IMG/VR virus record: IMGVR_UViG_3300007734_000610
Span: 1-34,607 of that record
Length of the DNA: 34,607 nt
Strand: one strand, 5' to 3'
Source: a virus
Both the position numbers and the translations under genes were made by a program. Each line of letters opens with the position of its first letter. Positions within the stretch are counted from its first letter, which is position 1. The notes beneath the pieces were generated by a model. The model was not told where the DNA came from and made no database searches. It saw nothing but the letters and a program-made list of their open reading frames with translations. Positions 8,101 through 15,754 of the stretch are shown here, piece after piece.

Positions 8101-8832
8101 ATGTTGATTGATAACGAAGACGAATTGCAAAGTGAGATCGCGGTTGAAGAAGCCAAGACATCAGAGTTGCCGGAAAAATACCGGACAAAAACTTTAGATG
8201 AAGTTGTGCGGATGCATCAAGAAGCCGAAAAGATGATCGGTAAGCAGGCGCAAGAAGTTGGCGAAGTCAGAAAACTTGCAGATGAACTCATAAAGCAGAA
8301 CCTTTCTTCCAAACAGCAACCTGTCAAAGAAGAGCCAGAAGTAGATTTTTTTGAAAATCCACAGAAGGCAGTTCAGAGTACGATTGATAAACATCCAGAT
8401 GTGATCGCAGCCCGACAAGCGGGACAAGATTTCAAAAGGATGCAGATCCAGCAGAGGCTGGCGCAAGACCATCCAGATTTTACGCAATTAGCGCAAGATC
8501 CTGGCTTTGTGAACTGGGTGAAATCCTCCCCTGTTCGCTTGGGTCTTTACGCTAAAGCCGATGGTGAATTTGACTATGATTCGGCCAATGAACTGCTGTC
8601 TACCTACAAGGAACTTCGGGGCGTTAAGGCCAAGCAATCTGATGATGCAAACGAGCAAGTCAGACAGCGAAGCATGAAGGCCGCGACAGTTGATACGGGT
8701 GGAACGGGTGAGAGTGGAAAGAAGATCTATAGAAGGGCAGATCTAATTCGGCTTAAAATGACAGATCCTAACAGATACGATGCGCTTAATGATGAGATCA
8801 TGGCTGCGTATCAAGAAGGCCGCGTCAAGTAA
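8101..8832 (+). CDS. Scaffolding protein
   Basis: About 243 residues, highly charged and predicted mostly helical, lying immediately upstream of the major capsid gene as scaffolds do. Features: an acidic N-terminus, LPEKYRTKTLDEVVRMHQE followed by a long helical segment to about residue 75, a FFENPQKAV motif and a basic C-terminal third ending KKIYRRADLIRLK...YQEGRVK, which fits a capsid-binding tail. ATG 8101 has AGGA 6 bases upstream; ATG 8086 would add five residues without an SD. It would guide procapsid assembly and then exit. The call rests on composition and position. Confidence 0.7.
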   Translation: MLIDNEDELQSEIAVEEAKTSELPEKYRTKTLDEVVRMHQEAEKMIGKQAQEVGEVRKLADELIKQNLSSKQQPVKEEPEVDFFENPQKAVQSTIDKHPDVIAARQAGQDFKRMQIQQRLAQDHPDFTQLAQDPGFVNWVKSSPVRLGLYAKADGEFDYDSANELLSTYKELRGVKAKQSDDANEQVRQRSMKAATVDTGGTGESGKKIYRRADLIRLKMTDPNRYDALNDEIMAAYQEGRVK

Positions 8833-8849
8833 CTTTTTGGAGATTTATT

Positions 8850-9800
8850 ATGGCAACCGCATTTTCACCTAGTGGCAGCGTAACTGTCACAACTGCTGCT
8901 AAGTTCATTCCTGAGATCTGGTCTGATGAGATCATTGCTGCGTACAAGAAAAATCTTGTCATGGCAAATCTAATCATGCGGATGAATTTTAAAGGCAAAA
9001 AAGGCTCAGTTATCCATGTCCCAGCACCTACCCGTGGAGCAGCCTCCGCAAAAGTTGCTGAAACCGCTGTTACGCTGATCGCCGCTACTGAGTCTGAAAT
9101 TCAAGTGACTATCAATAAGCACTACGAGTATAGTCGCTTGATTGAGGACATTGTTGAAGCCCAGGCGCTAAATTCTTTGCGTAACTTTTACACCGCTGAT
9201 GCTGGCTATGCTTTGGCTAAACAGGTCGATACTGATCTGATTCAACTTGGTAGGTCTACAAACGGTGGCGCAGGAACTAACGCATATGCTACGGGTTCGT
9301 TTGTTGGTGGTAACGGAACTAGCGCCTATACTGCTGCTAGTAACGATGAGTCCGCTCTTACTGACTCGGCAATTCGGCGCACAATCCAGCGTCTGGATGA
9401 CACCGATACGCCAATGGACAATCGCTTTTTCCTGATCCCTCCGTCTAGCCGTAACACGCTGATGGGCCTTGCTCGGTACACCGAACAGGCGTTTGTGGGC
9501 AACGGCAATGTGATCCGTACTGGCGAAATCGGTAATCTGTACGGCATCCCTGTCTTCACTTCGAGCAACTGCGATACCACTTCCGGTAGTGCTGCGGCCC
9601 GTGTGTGTTTGATGGGCCACAAGGACTCTTTGGTTCTTGTTGAGCAAGTTGGTGTACGGTCACAAGTTCAATACCAGCAACCCTACCTTGCGACGCTGTT
9701 TACCAGCGACACTCTGTACGGTGTGCAAATATTGCGCGCAGCCGCTTCTACTGGAGCAGCTAAATCCGCATCGCTCTTTGCTCTGATCGTACCAGCCTAA
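8850..9800 (+). CDS. Major capsid protein
   Basis: 316 residues with a strong GGAG SD. The pattern near the N-terminus (FIPEIWSDEIIAAYKKNLVMANLIMR), the GSVIHVPAPT strand, and the ITINKHYEYSRLIEDI-type beta/E-loop region are those of HK97-fold coat proteins found in environmental podoviruses. An Asn/Gly/Thr-rich insertion around residues 130-160 may be a surface loop. It follows the scaffold and precedes the head-tail joining genes. Confidence in the role is high; the exact coat family is not resolved. Confidence 0.85.
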   Translation: MATAFSPSGSVTVTTAAKFIPEIWSDEIIAAYKKNLVMANLIMRMNFKGKKGSVIHVPAPTRGAASAKVAETAVTLIAATESEIQVTINKHYEYSRLIEDIVEAQALNSLRNFYTADAGYALAKQVDTDLIQLGRSTNGGAGTNAYATGSFVGGNGTSAYTAASNDESALTDSAIRRTIQRLDDTDTPMDNRFFLIPPSSRNTLMGLARYTEQAFVGNGNVIRTGEIGNLYGIPVFTSSNCDTTSGSAAARVCLMGHKDSLVLVEQVGVRSQVQYQQPYLATLFTSDTLYGVQILRAAASTGAAKSASLFALIVPA

Positions 9801-9816
9801 TTAAGGAGAAATCAAA

Positions 9817-10140
9817 ATGGCTGCTGCTACTGCTGTTACCTCACGCCGAGGTAACGATTCCTTTCGGGGTATCTTTTCGGATACTTGGTCGGTATCCGCT
9901 ACACTCAATGCGTCATCGCTTGCAGATGGCGTAGGGGAAACAAACACCATAGCTGTTTCTGGCGTTAAGCTAGGCGACATTGTGCTGAATGTTTCAATGG
10001 GTGTTGATGTATCGGGCATATCTATAACGCCGTATGTATCCGCTGCTGATGTTGTGTCTATTCGTTTCCAAAATGAATCGGGCGGGACATTGGACTTGGC
10101 TAGTACGACCGTTAAATGTGTTGTTGCGCGCGTCATCTAA
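9817..10140 (+). CDS. Putative capsid-associated or head protein
   Basis: 107 residues, beta-rich, with the strong SD AAGGAG. The pattern of strands (SVSATLNASSL, NTIAVSGVKLGDIVLNVSM, ISITPYVSAADVVSIRFQN) suggests a small beta-sandwich or jelly-roll. Placed between the coat gene and an intrinsic terminator, it is probably made at high level, like a cement or decoration protein. That role is inferred from position and fold type only. Confidence 0.5.
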   Translation: MAAATAVTSRRGNDSFRGIFSDTWSVSATLNASSLADGVGETNTIAVSGVKLGDIVLNVSMGVDVSGISITPYVSAADVVSIRFQNESGGTLDLASTTVKCVVARVI

Positions 10141-10144
10141 ACAT

Positions 10145-10167
10145 ACGGGGGGCTTGCCCCCCGTTTT
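10145..10167 (+). terminator. Intrinsic terminator after the capsid genes
   Basis: An 8-bp perfect stem, ACGGGGGG pairing with CCCCCCGT around a CTTG tetraloop, is followed by TTTT (64-67 of the segment) and lies 5 bases after the stop of the preceding gene. The stem is very GC-rich but the T-tract is short, so partial termination (down-regulating genes after the coat gene) is likely rather than a full stop. Confidence 0.7.
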
Positions 10168-10176
10168 AGGACTTAT

Positions 10177-10347
10177 ATGGCAACTTTTCAATGTCTTCAA
10201 AGTGGTAATTTTGTCACCTTTACATTGCCGTATGACATCAAGACAATGATGGTACACCCGGAATACAAGTTGGTAGAAGAAGTACCTCCACAACCTCAAC
10301 CGCGCATCGGACGCCCCCGAAAGGTGGTAGAAGATGTCGACCATTGA
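10177..10347 (+). CDS. Small protein with AT-hook-like motif
   Basis: A 56-residue frame, too short for many callers. It has an N-terminal beta-like part (MATFQCLQSGNFVTFTLPYD) and a C-terminal PRIGRPRKV, which resembles the GRP core of an AT-hook. An AGGA (TTTTAGGA) lies 5 bases before the start. Short proteins with a folded N-terminus and a basic RGRPRK-like tail are common beside capsid genes in this phage type. DNA binding is possible; the function is unknown. Confidence 0.5.
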   Translation: MATFQCLQSGNFVTFTLPYDIKTMMVHPEYKLVEEVPPQPQPRIGRPRKVVEDVDH

Positions 10348-10537
10348 CGCGAGAGACTTTGGAAAATTGGAGGCTCAAGTAGAGGCGCTGCAAGAAGAAG
10401 TACGCGCGCTCAGTAAGGATGTTAAGGCGCTACTTGAGTTGGCTAACAAGGGAAAAGGCGGCTTTTGGATGGGCATGATGATCGCCAGCGCCGTAGGTGG
10501 ATTTTTGACTTTTATAGGCTCAAGGTTGCTAAAATGA
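10334..10537 (+). CDS. Coiled-coil plus single-TM protein, holin/XhlA-like
   Basis: 67 residues: an amphipathic helix with heptad spacing (FGKLEAQVEALQEEVRALSKDV), a short basic/Gly linker, then one hydrophobic segment (WMGMMIASAVGGFLTFIG) and a basic end. This is the architecture of XhlA-type lysis proteins and some phage tail or membrane proteins. It overlaps the previous frame by 14 bases. It lies far from the endolysin, which weakens a lysis role. Confidence 0.5.
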   Translation: MSTIDARDFGKLEAQVEALQEEVRALSKDVKALLELANKGKGGFWMGMMIASAVGGFLTFIGSRLLK

Positions 10538-10571
10538 TAGCAAGACATTACGATCAATCAAAGGAAAAGCC

Positions 10572-10715
10572 ATGATGTACGGTACAAAAACTGTTAAAAA
10601 AGAAACCAAGAAAAAAATTCCAGTCACCATCATCATGGCGATTGGCAAACCAAGGCCAATGCCGACTCGCGGTAGTCGTAAAGCCACTAACATCAAGACT
10701 GCAAGGGGTCGATAA
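10572..10715 (+). CDS. Small basic protein
   Basis: 47 residues, Lys/Arg-rich (TKTVKKETKKKIP... and TRGSRKATNIKTARGR), with SD AAGGAAAAGCC before ATG 10572; ATG 10575 is an alternative. The stop overlaps the next start (TAATG at 10713-10717), supporting real translation. Several comparable tiny basic proteins occur in this genome and may bind nucleic acid, but nothing specific is recognisable. Confidence 0.45.
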   Translation: MMYGTKTVKKETKKKIPVTIIMAIGKPRPMPTRGSRKATNIKTARGR

Positions 10716-10999
10716 TGAGTTCAATTACAACGCCAATTACGCTACTAAGCGCCGTTGTTGCTACCGGCGCATCTAACGCCGTCCAAGTTGACGCTGGGCT
10801 GCCAGCATTTTTGCAAGTATCTGGGATTACGACTGCTACTGTAGCTTTGCAGGGCAGTCTAGATGGAACCAATTGGTCTACGCAAGGCACCGCGCTTACA
10901 GCTAATGGCATAGTCACAATCGCAAATGCGCCAACTTATTTAAGGGCAAATGTGACTGCATGGACATCTGGGGCTATAACCGCAAAAATCCTGTACTAG
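10715..10999 (+). CDS. Small beta-sandwich phage protein, unknown function
   Basis: 94 residues with a strand-rich pattern: AVQVDAGLPAFLQVSGI, ATVALQGSLDGTNWSTQG, YLRANVTAW, AITAKILY. The LQGSLDGTNWST segment resembles strands seen in discoidin/phage head-fibre folds. There is no signal peptide or transmembrane segment. It is coupled to the upstream gene through TAATG. A virion-surface role is inferred from neighbours and composition. Confidence 0.5.
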   Translation: MSSITTPITLLSAVVATGASNAVQVDAGLPAFLQVSGITTATVALQGSLDGTNWSTQGTALTANGIVTIANAPTYLRANVTAWTSGAITAKILY

Positions 11000-11000
11000 C

Positions 11001-11144
11001 ATGAAAAAAAGCAAAGTCTCCAAGGTAATGACAGAATGGGGTAAAGGTGTTCTTCATTCGGGTAGCAAGACCGGCCCCATAGTCAAGTCACAAAAGCAAG
11101 CCATAGCGATAGCGTTGTCCGAGGCTAAAAAAGCCAAGAAGTAA
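11001..11144 (+). CDS. DUF6496-type small phage protein
   Basis: 47 residues. VSKVMTEWGKGVLHSGSKTG followed by P..V..QKQAIAIALSEAKK is the signature I recall for the DUF6496 family of short basic proteins in phages and some bacteria. It starts one base after the previous stop. It is basic (Lys-rich at both ends) and may bind nucleic acid. The function is not established. Confidence 0.65.
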   Translation: MKKSKVSKVMTEWGKGVLHSGSKTGPIVKSQKQAIAIALSEAKKAKK

Positions 11145-11178
11145 GTCGTATAATTTAGACGCCGAGACAACCCTAACG

Positions 11179-11215
11179 GGCCTCATTTGTCCAGCTAAGG
11201 AACATCAATGAGGCC
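11179..11215 (+). promoter_or_regulatory. Hairpin holding the start codon of the 11208 gene
   Basis: GGCCTCATT (11179-11187) is perfectly complementary to AATGAGGCC (11207-11215). The second arm contains the ATG at 11208, and the loop carries the Shine-Dalgarno AAGGA (11197-11201). The structure could mask the start codon while leaving the SD visible, a design that can delay or tune translation. Confidence 0.5.
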
Positions 11216-11537
11216 GGTATCCGTAGGCGCAAATCCAGTAGCCAACACGCTAACAACTCTGTACACCGTGCCAACGGGGTACTATGGCCGGGTTGTGCTG
11301 CTACGCGCGGCCAATGCTTCTGCGTCCGTTAAACATGTCACTTTCGACTGGGTAGACACCAGCGCAGCCACTACCTATTCGGTTGTCTATCAGTACGGAG
11401 TAGCCTCTAAGACAACATCCGATTTCACCGCTCCCTTCATCATGGAGGAAGGTGACATCTTGAAGGTCACTACTGAGGCGGCATCAACCTACGCTGTTGT
11501 GGTAACAATTGAAGAAGAAGGGTTGACTAGATCATGA
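11208..11537 (+). CDS. Small structural protein (neck/head-tail region)
   Basis: 109 residues, beta-rich: LTTLYTVPTGYYGRVVLLRAAN, VKHVTFDWVD, YAVVVTIEEEG. The TLYTVP-G..G.V.LL.A.N pattern recurs in small virion proteins encoded just before the adaptor gene in environmental phages. The start codon lies in a hairpin. It overlaps the adaptor gene by 4 bases (ATGA). Likely a neck or decoration protein; not proven. Confidence 0.55.
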   Translation: MRPVSVGANPVANTLTTLYTVPTGYYGRVVLLRAANASASVKHVTFDWVDTSAATTYSVVYQYGVASKTTSDFTAPFIMEEGDILKVTTEAASTYAVVVTIEEEGLTRS

Positions 11538-12184
11538 CCTACCTAGAACTAATCAACGATGTGTTGGTGCGGATGCGCGAGACTACAGTCGCCACTAACG
11601 CAGCCACCTCCTATTCGACGCTGATAGGCAAGTTCGTGAATGACGCAAAGCGTCAAATTGAAGATGCTTTTTCGTGGAATGTTCTTGGGCAGACAATCAC
11701 CATAACGACGGTGGCCGCTACCTACCAGTACTCTATGACCGGCGCTGGGCAGAAGTTCCAGGTTCTAGATGCTATAAATTCGACTAGCAATGTTGGGTTG
11801 ACCAACATCAGTTTTGTAGCCATGAACCGCGCGCAAAATTTTTCAGTTACGCCAGCATCAGGGCTGCCTATTCAGTACGCATTTGACGGGGTAGACAGCA
11901 GCGGCGACACTAAAGTAACGCTCTACCCGCGGCCAGATGCAGTCTATTCGCTCCAGTTCGCGCTGACCGTCCCCCAGGCCAGTCTAAGCGCCGACGATAC
12001 CGAACTGCTGGTGCCGTATTCGCTTGTGATCCAAAACGCATACGCCAGGGCATTGGTCGAGCGCGGCGAGGATGGAGGTCTAAATTCATCTGAGGCGTAT
12101 CTGCTTTACAAGTCCATGCTGTCGGACTACATTGCGCTTGAAGGTACGCGGTATCCCGAGAACCAAGAGTTTGTTGCGACATGA
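11534..12184 (+). CDS. Head-tail adaptor protein (SU10/gp4-like)
   Basis: 216 residues. The N-terminal helix MTYLELINDVLVRMRETTV, FVNDAKRQIEDAFSWNVL, a central beta region and a C-terminal helical hairpin (YSLVIQNAYARALVERGED) match the phage SU10-type adaptor family, the ring that joins portal to the tail nozzle. It lies directly ahead of the nozzle gene and overlaps it by 4 bases (ATGA at 12181). Confidence 0.75.
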   Translation: MTYLELINDVLVRMRETTVATNAATSYSTLIGKFVNDAKRQIEDAFSWNVLGQTITITTVAATYQYSMTGAGQKFQVLDAINSTSNVGLTNISFVAMNRAQNFSVTPASGLPIQYAFDGVDSSGDTKVTLYPRPDAVYSLQFALTVPQASLSADDTELLVPYSLVIQNAYARALVERGEDGGLNSSEAYLLYKSMLSDYIALEGTRYPENQEFVAT

Positions 12185-13740
12185 GCCAACAAGTCCAGAC
12201 CTACAGCATCTCGGCCCCAGGCTTTCTGGGGCTGAATACGCAAGACTCGCCGCTTGATCTAGCGGTTGGCTTTGCTCTGATTGCAAACAATTGCATCATC
12301 GACCAGTACGGTCGCATTGGGTCGCGTAAGGGATGGTCTAGGGTCAACGCATCGTCTGGCGCGCTGGGCGCCAACAATGTCGGCGTGATCCATGAGCTGG
12401 TTGGGCTGGATGGGACGCTGACAACGCTGTTCGCTGGCAACAACAAGTTGTTCAAGCTAGACGGCAGCAACGCTGTTGTTGAACTGACCTACGGCGGTGG
12501 GGGTACTGGGCCGACGATCACAGCTAACAACTGGCAATGCGCCTCGCTAAACGGCATCACTTACTTCTTTCAGTCTGGCTACGACCCGTTGATCTACGAT
12601 CCGGTAGTCAGTACGACCACCTACAGGCGTGTCAGCGAAAAGTCTGGCTATGTAGGGACTGTCCCCTCGGGCGATCTGGCGCTATCAGCTTATGGCCGTC
12701 TGTGGTCTGCGAATACGACTGCGAACAAGTCCACAGTCTATTTCTCTGATCTATTGGCGGGTCATGTCTGGGCTACTGGCACCAGCGGCAGTCTGAATGT
12801 AGACCGGGTGTGGCCTAACGGCCCGGATGAGATCACCGGCTTGTCGGCGCACAACGGTTTTCTCATCATCTTCGGCAAACGCCAGATCTTGGTCTACAAA
12901 GACGCTACTACGCCGTCTACCATGGCGTTGAGCGATTCAGTAGCTGGCATTGGCTGCATCGCGCGCGATTCGATACAAAATACGGGCAAAGACATCCTGT
13001 TCTTGTCCAACTCTGGAATACGGTCTTTTGCGCGCACTATCATCGAGAAGTCCGCGCCTCTTAATGATCTGTCTAAGAATGTACGCAATGACATAGCCGG
13101 GTTGATAGCGGTAGAAACGCTGGCAAACATCAAGTCGGTGTACAGCGAAAAGGAAGCGTTCTACATCATCACTTTCCCATCGGTTCTGCAAGTCTACTGC
13201 TTCAATACGCAGACCACACTACCAGACGGCGCGTATCGGGTCACGACATGGGATGTCATCAACCCAACGGCGCTTTTGTACAAGCGCAATGGTGATCTTT
13301 TGATAGGCCAAAGCGGCTACCTTGGTCTATACGGAACTTACAATGACCACGCCACATCCTATCGGATGCAGTACTACACGAACCATGCAGACCTGGGCGA
13401 CCAAAATGTAACCTCCATCCTCAAGCGCATCAAAGCGCTTACGATTGGCGGCACCAATCAGTTTGTAACAATAAAATGGGGCTTTGACTTCAGCGCCAGC
13501 TATCAATCGGCCAATGTGCTGATCCCGACTCAAGTGACCAGCTACTACGGCATAGCCGAGTACGGCGCAAATGCTACGGTCATTTCAGAATATTCTGGCG
13601 GTATTCCTATCAATACGGTAACCACTTCCGCAAGTGGTAGCGGCAAAGTTGTGCAGACAGGTTATGAGGCCACGATCAATGGATCTCAATTGTCTATCCA
13701 GAAAATTGAAATCCAAGCTAAGAACGGGAAAATATCATGA
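12181..13740 (+). CDS. Tail nozzle / hub protein (P22 gp10- or TTPB-like)
   Basis: 519 residues. The N-terminal GFLGLNTQDSP..L....A..ANNCIIDQYG.I..RKGW is typical of podovirus nozzle or stabilisation proteins, which form a beta-propeller ring below the adaptor and close the tail channel. Blade-like strands recur through the body (TLFAGNNKLFKLDG, ITYFFQSGYDPLIYD, GFLIIFGKRQILVYK). It is coupled at both ends (ATGA with the adaptor and with the next gene at 13737). Family-level confidence is good; there is no catalytic motif. Confidence 0.75.
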   Translation: MSQQVQTYSISAPGFLGLNTQDSPLDLAVGFALIANNCIIDQYGRIGSRKGWSRVNASSGALGANNVGVIHELVGLDGTLTTLFAGNNKLFKLDGSNAVVELTYGGGGTGPTITANNWQCASLNGITYFFQSGYDPLIYDPVVSTTTYRRVSEKSGYVGTVPSGDLALSAYGRLWSANTTANKSTVYFSDLLAGHVWATGTSGSLNVDRVWPNGPDEITGLSAHNGFLIIFGKRQILVYKDATTPSTMALSDSVAGIGCIARDSIQNTGKDILFLSNSGIRSFARTIIEKSAPLNDLSKNVRNDIAGLIAVETLANIKSVYSEKEAFYIITFPSVLQVYCFNTQTTLPDGAYRVTTWDVINPTALLYKRNGDLLIGQSGYLGLYGTYNDHATSYRMQYYTNHADLGDQNVTSILKRIKALTIGGTNQFVTIKWGFDFSASYQSANVLIPTQVTSYYGIAEYGANATVISEYSGGIPINTVTTSASGSGKVVQTGYEATINGSQLSIQKIEIQAKNGKIS

Positions 13741-14012
13741 GCAATTACACCAAGTCAACGAACTTTGCGACCAAGGATGCGCTTATCTCTGGTAACGCGC
13801 TCAAGATCGTCAAGGGTACAGAAATTGATACCGAGTACAACAACATCGCCATAGCCATTGCCACCAAAGCAGACGGCACATTTACAAATTTCTCGTTTGT
13901 TGAAACGGCCAATGTCTTGTACATCTACAACTCGGGAGTAGGGGTGTTTAAGATTGACTCATCGGGCAACATGACCGCGCTCGGCAACATTGTGTCGAAC
14001 GGCACCATCTAA
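13737..14012 (+). CDS. Short fibre-anchor-like protein
   Basis: 91 residues. NYTKSTNFATKDAL.SGN..KIVKGTEIDTEYNNIA resembles the N-terminal virion-attachment part of podovirus tail fibres, but instead of a long fibre it ends after a short beta segment (VLYIYNSGVGVFKIDSSGN). It may be a stand-alone adapter to which separately encoded fibres dock. Coupled to the nozzle gene (ATGA). The role is inferred. Confidence 0.6.
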   Translation: MSNYTKSTNFATKDALISGNALKIVKGTEIDTEYNNIAIAIATKADGTFTNFSFVETANVLYIYNSGVGVFKIDSSGNMTALGNIVSNGTI

Positions 14013-14021
14013 GGAACGATC

Positions 14022-15743
14022 ATGGCTACTAGAGAAGAAATAATCCGCAAGTATGTTATAGATAACATAGACAATCCAAAAGCTATAGCTGCTGCGGCAG
14101 CAGCCAACGGCGTTACGATTGAAGAACTGTCTAGGGCTACAAATATCCCGGTTGCCAATGTAACGGGCTATTTTGCCAATAACGCAGTCACGCCGCCCGG
14201 TCTTACGCCTATCTATAGTTCGTATTACGATCAAAGCCAAGAGACACCCCAGCTAAAATTTACCAATACCGTAGAGGGCTATAGCAAGACAAGCCCTACC
14301 GGCGCGGTTCAGATTTTTGATACGGGTGGGCAGTATGTGCGCGACGAGACTAGCACCGCTAGTCGTATGGCGTCTAATTTCGGCACACTAGCTACCGATT
14401 TCGTTCTTCCCGCTATAGCTACTGGTCTTGGCGTTAACGCTGTTGGTGGTCTTCTTAGCGGTGCTGGGACTGGCCTTCTTGGCTCTACTGGGCTATACGG
14501 GGACGCCGCAGCGGGTACTGGTTTAGCTACCGGAACTGGTGGGCTTACTTCCGGATTGACTACTGCTGGTACTGGTCTTACCGCTGCTCAAATAGCTGCT
14601 ACTGCCGCCCAGACTGGCCTTACTACCGCTCAAGTAGCCGATGCGGCGTCCAAAATAGCAACTACTGCTGGCACCGCGTTGACTGCTGCTCAAATAGCCG
14701 CCGCGATTTCCGGGGGTCTACAGACTGCTGGTGGACTGATGCAGGGGCAAAGCAATGTCGATGCCGCGCGCATACAAGCACAAGCCCTAACTGACGCGGC
14801 AAAAATAGCCGCCGATGAGGCACGATTTAGGCCAGTTGGCGTTACGACTAAATTTGGTACATCCAACTTCGTTACCGACCCTGTGACCGGGCGCGTGACT
14901 TCTGCCGGGTACACCCTAACGCCTGAGATGAAGGCGTACCAAGACCGGATGCAGGCGCTTAGTGCTACCGGGCTTACTCAGGCAGAAGGCGCGGCCAGTC
15001 TGTACGCACCGCTTAAAACTTCAGCAGAAGGTCTGTTCAAACTCGGCGCAAGTTACGCCGCCGAAACGCCAGAGCAAGTCGCGGCTAAGTACATCTCAAG
15101 CCAGCAGGCGCTGCTGCAACCTGGGCGTGAGCGCAGCCTAGCCGATCTGCAAAATAAACTGTACCAGCAAGGCCGTGGTGGCGTGGCCGTTGGCGCTACT
15201 GGCCCACAGTTTACGCCGCAGCAACTTATCAGCGCCATAGATCAATCCCGCAAGAGCGGCTTTTCTGACGCAGATATCGCAACGGGTCTTAGTAAATACG
15301 GCTTTGGAACAGGCCGCGCGGCGTCTAGCCCTGAGATGGAAGCCTACTACAACGCTCAAATGCAAGCGGACGCGCAACTTGCGGCAGGGGCGCAGCAGGC
15401 CGGTCAGCAGCAGTACGCCTTCGGTCAGGGCTTGTTTGGGGCTGGCGCTCAGGCGTTGTCGCAGTACCAGCAGGGGCAAGTCGGCGCTTATGATCCGTAC
15501 AAGGCGGCAATGGCTGGCGTGACACAATTGGAGCAATTGGGCCAACAACCGTTCCAATTGGGCATGGACATCGGTAGCAAGAACGCCAACCCGACCGGCG
15601 CGAATGCACTATTCCAAGGCGGTACGGCAGCAGCGCAGGCATCAGTACCTGCAAATCAATACAATCCATTTGCGTCTGTCCTAGCTGGTGCGGGAGGAAG
15701 CGCATCCTTTACTGATGCGCTGGCTAAAATTTTTGGCACCTAA
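14022..15743 (+). CDS. Ejection (internal virion) protein 1
   Basis: 573 residues. An N-terminal helical part (REEIIRKYVIDNIDNPKAIA) is followed by Ala/Gly/Thr-rich hydrophobic stretches (FVLPAIATGLGVNAVGGLLS) with repeats of TGLTAAQIAATAAQ type, then helical Gln/Ala-rich regions. Three such large Ala-rich genes in a row after the nozzle gene are characteristic of podovirus ejection proteins (P22 gp7/gp20/gp16 or T7 gp14-16 role), which leave the capsid and build a conduit across the envelope. SD TAAGGA, leader ACGATCATGG. Confidence 0.6.
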   Translation: MATREEIIRKYVIDNIDNPKAIAAAAAANGVTIEELSRATNIPVANVTGYFANNAVTPPGLTPIYSSYYDQSQETPQLKFTNTVEGYSKTSPTGAVQIFDTGGQYVRDETSTASRMASNFGTLATDFVLPAIATGLGVNAVGGLLSGAGTGLLGSTGLYGDAAAGTGLATGTGGLTSGLTTAGTGLTAAQIAATAAQTGLTTAQVADAASKIATTAGTALTAAQIAAAISGGLQTAGGLMQGQSNVDAARIQAQALTDAAKIAADEARFRPVGVTTKFGTSNFVTDPVTGRVTSAGYTLTPEMKAYQDRMQALSATGLTQAEGAASLYAPLKTSAEGLFKLGASYAAETPEQVAAKYISSQQALLQPGRERSLADLQNKLYQQGRGGVAVGATGPQFTPQQLISAIDQSRKSGFSDADIATGLSKYGFGTGRAASSPEMEAYYNAQMQADAQLAAGAQQAGQQQYAFGQGLFGAGAQALSQYQQGQVGAYDPYKAAMAGVTQLEQLGQQPFQLGMDIGSKNANPTGANALFQGGTAAAQASVPANQYNPFASVLAGAGGSASFTDALAKIFGT

Positions 15744-15754
15744 GGATACTAATC

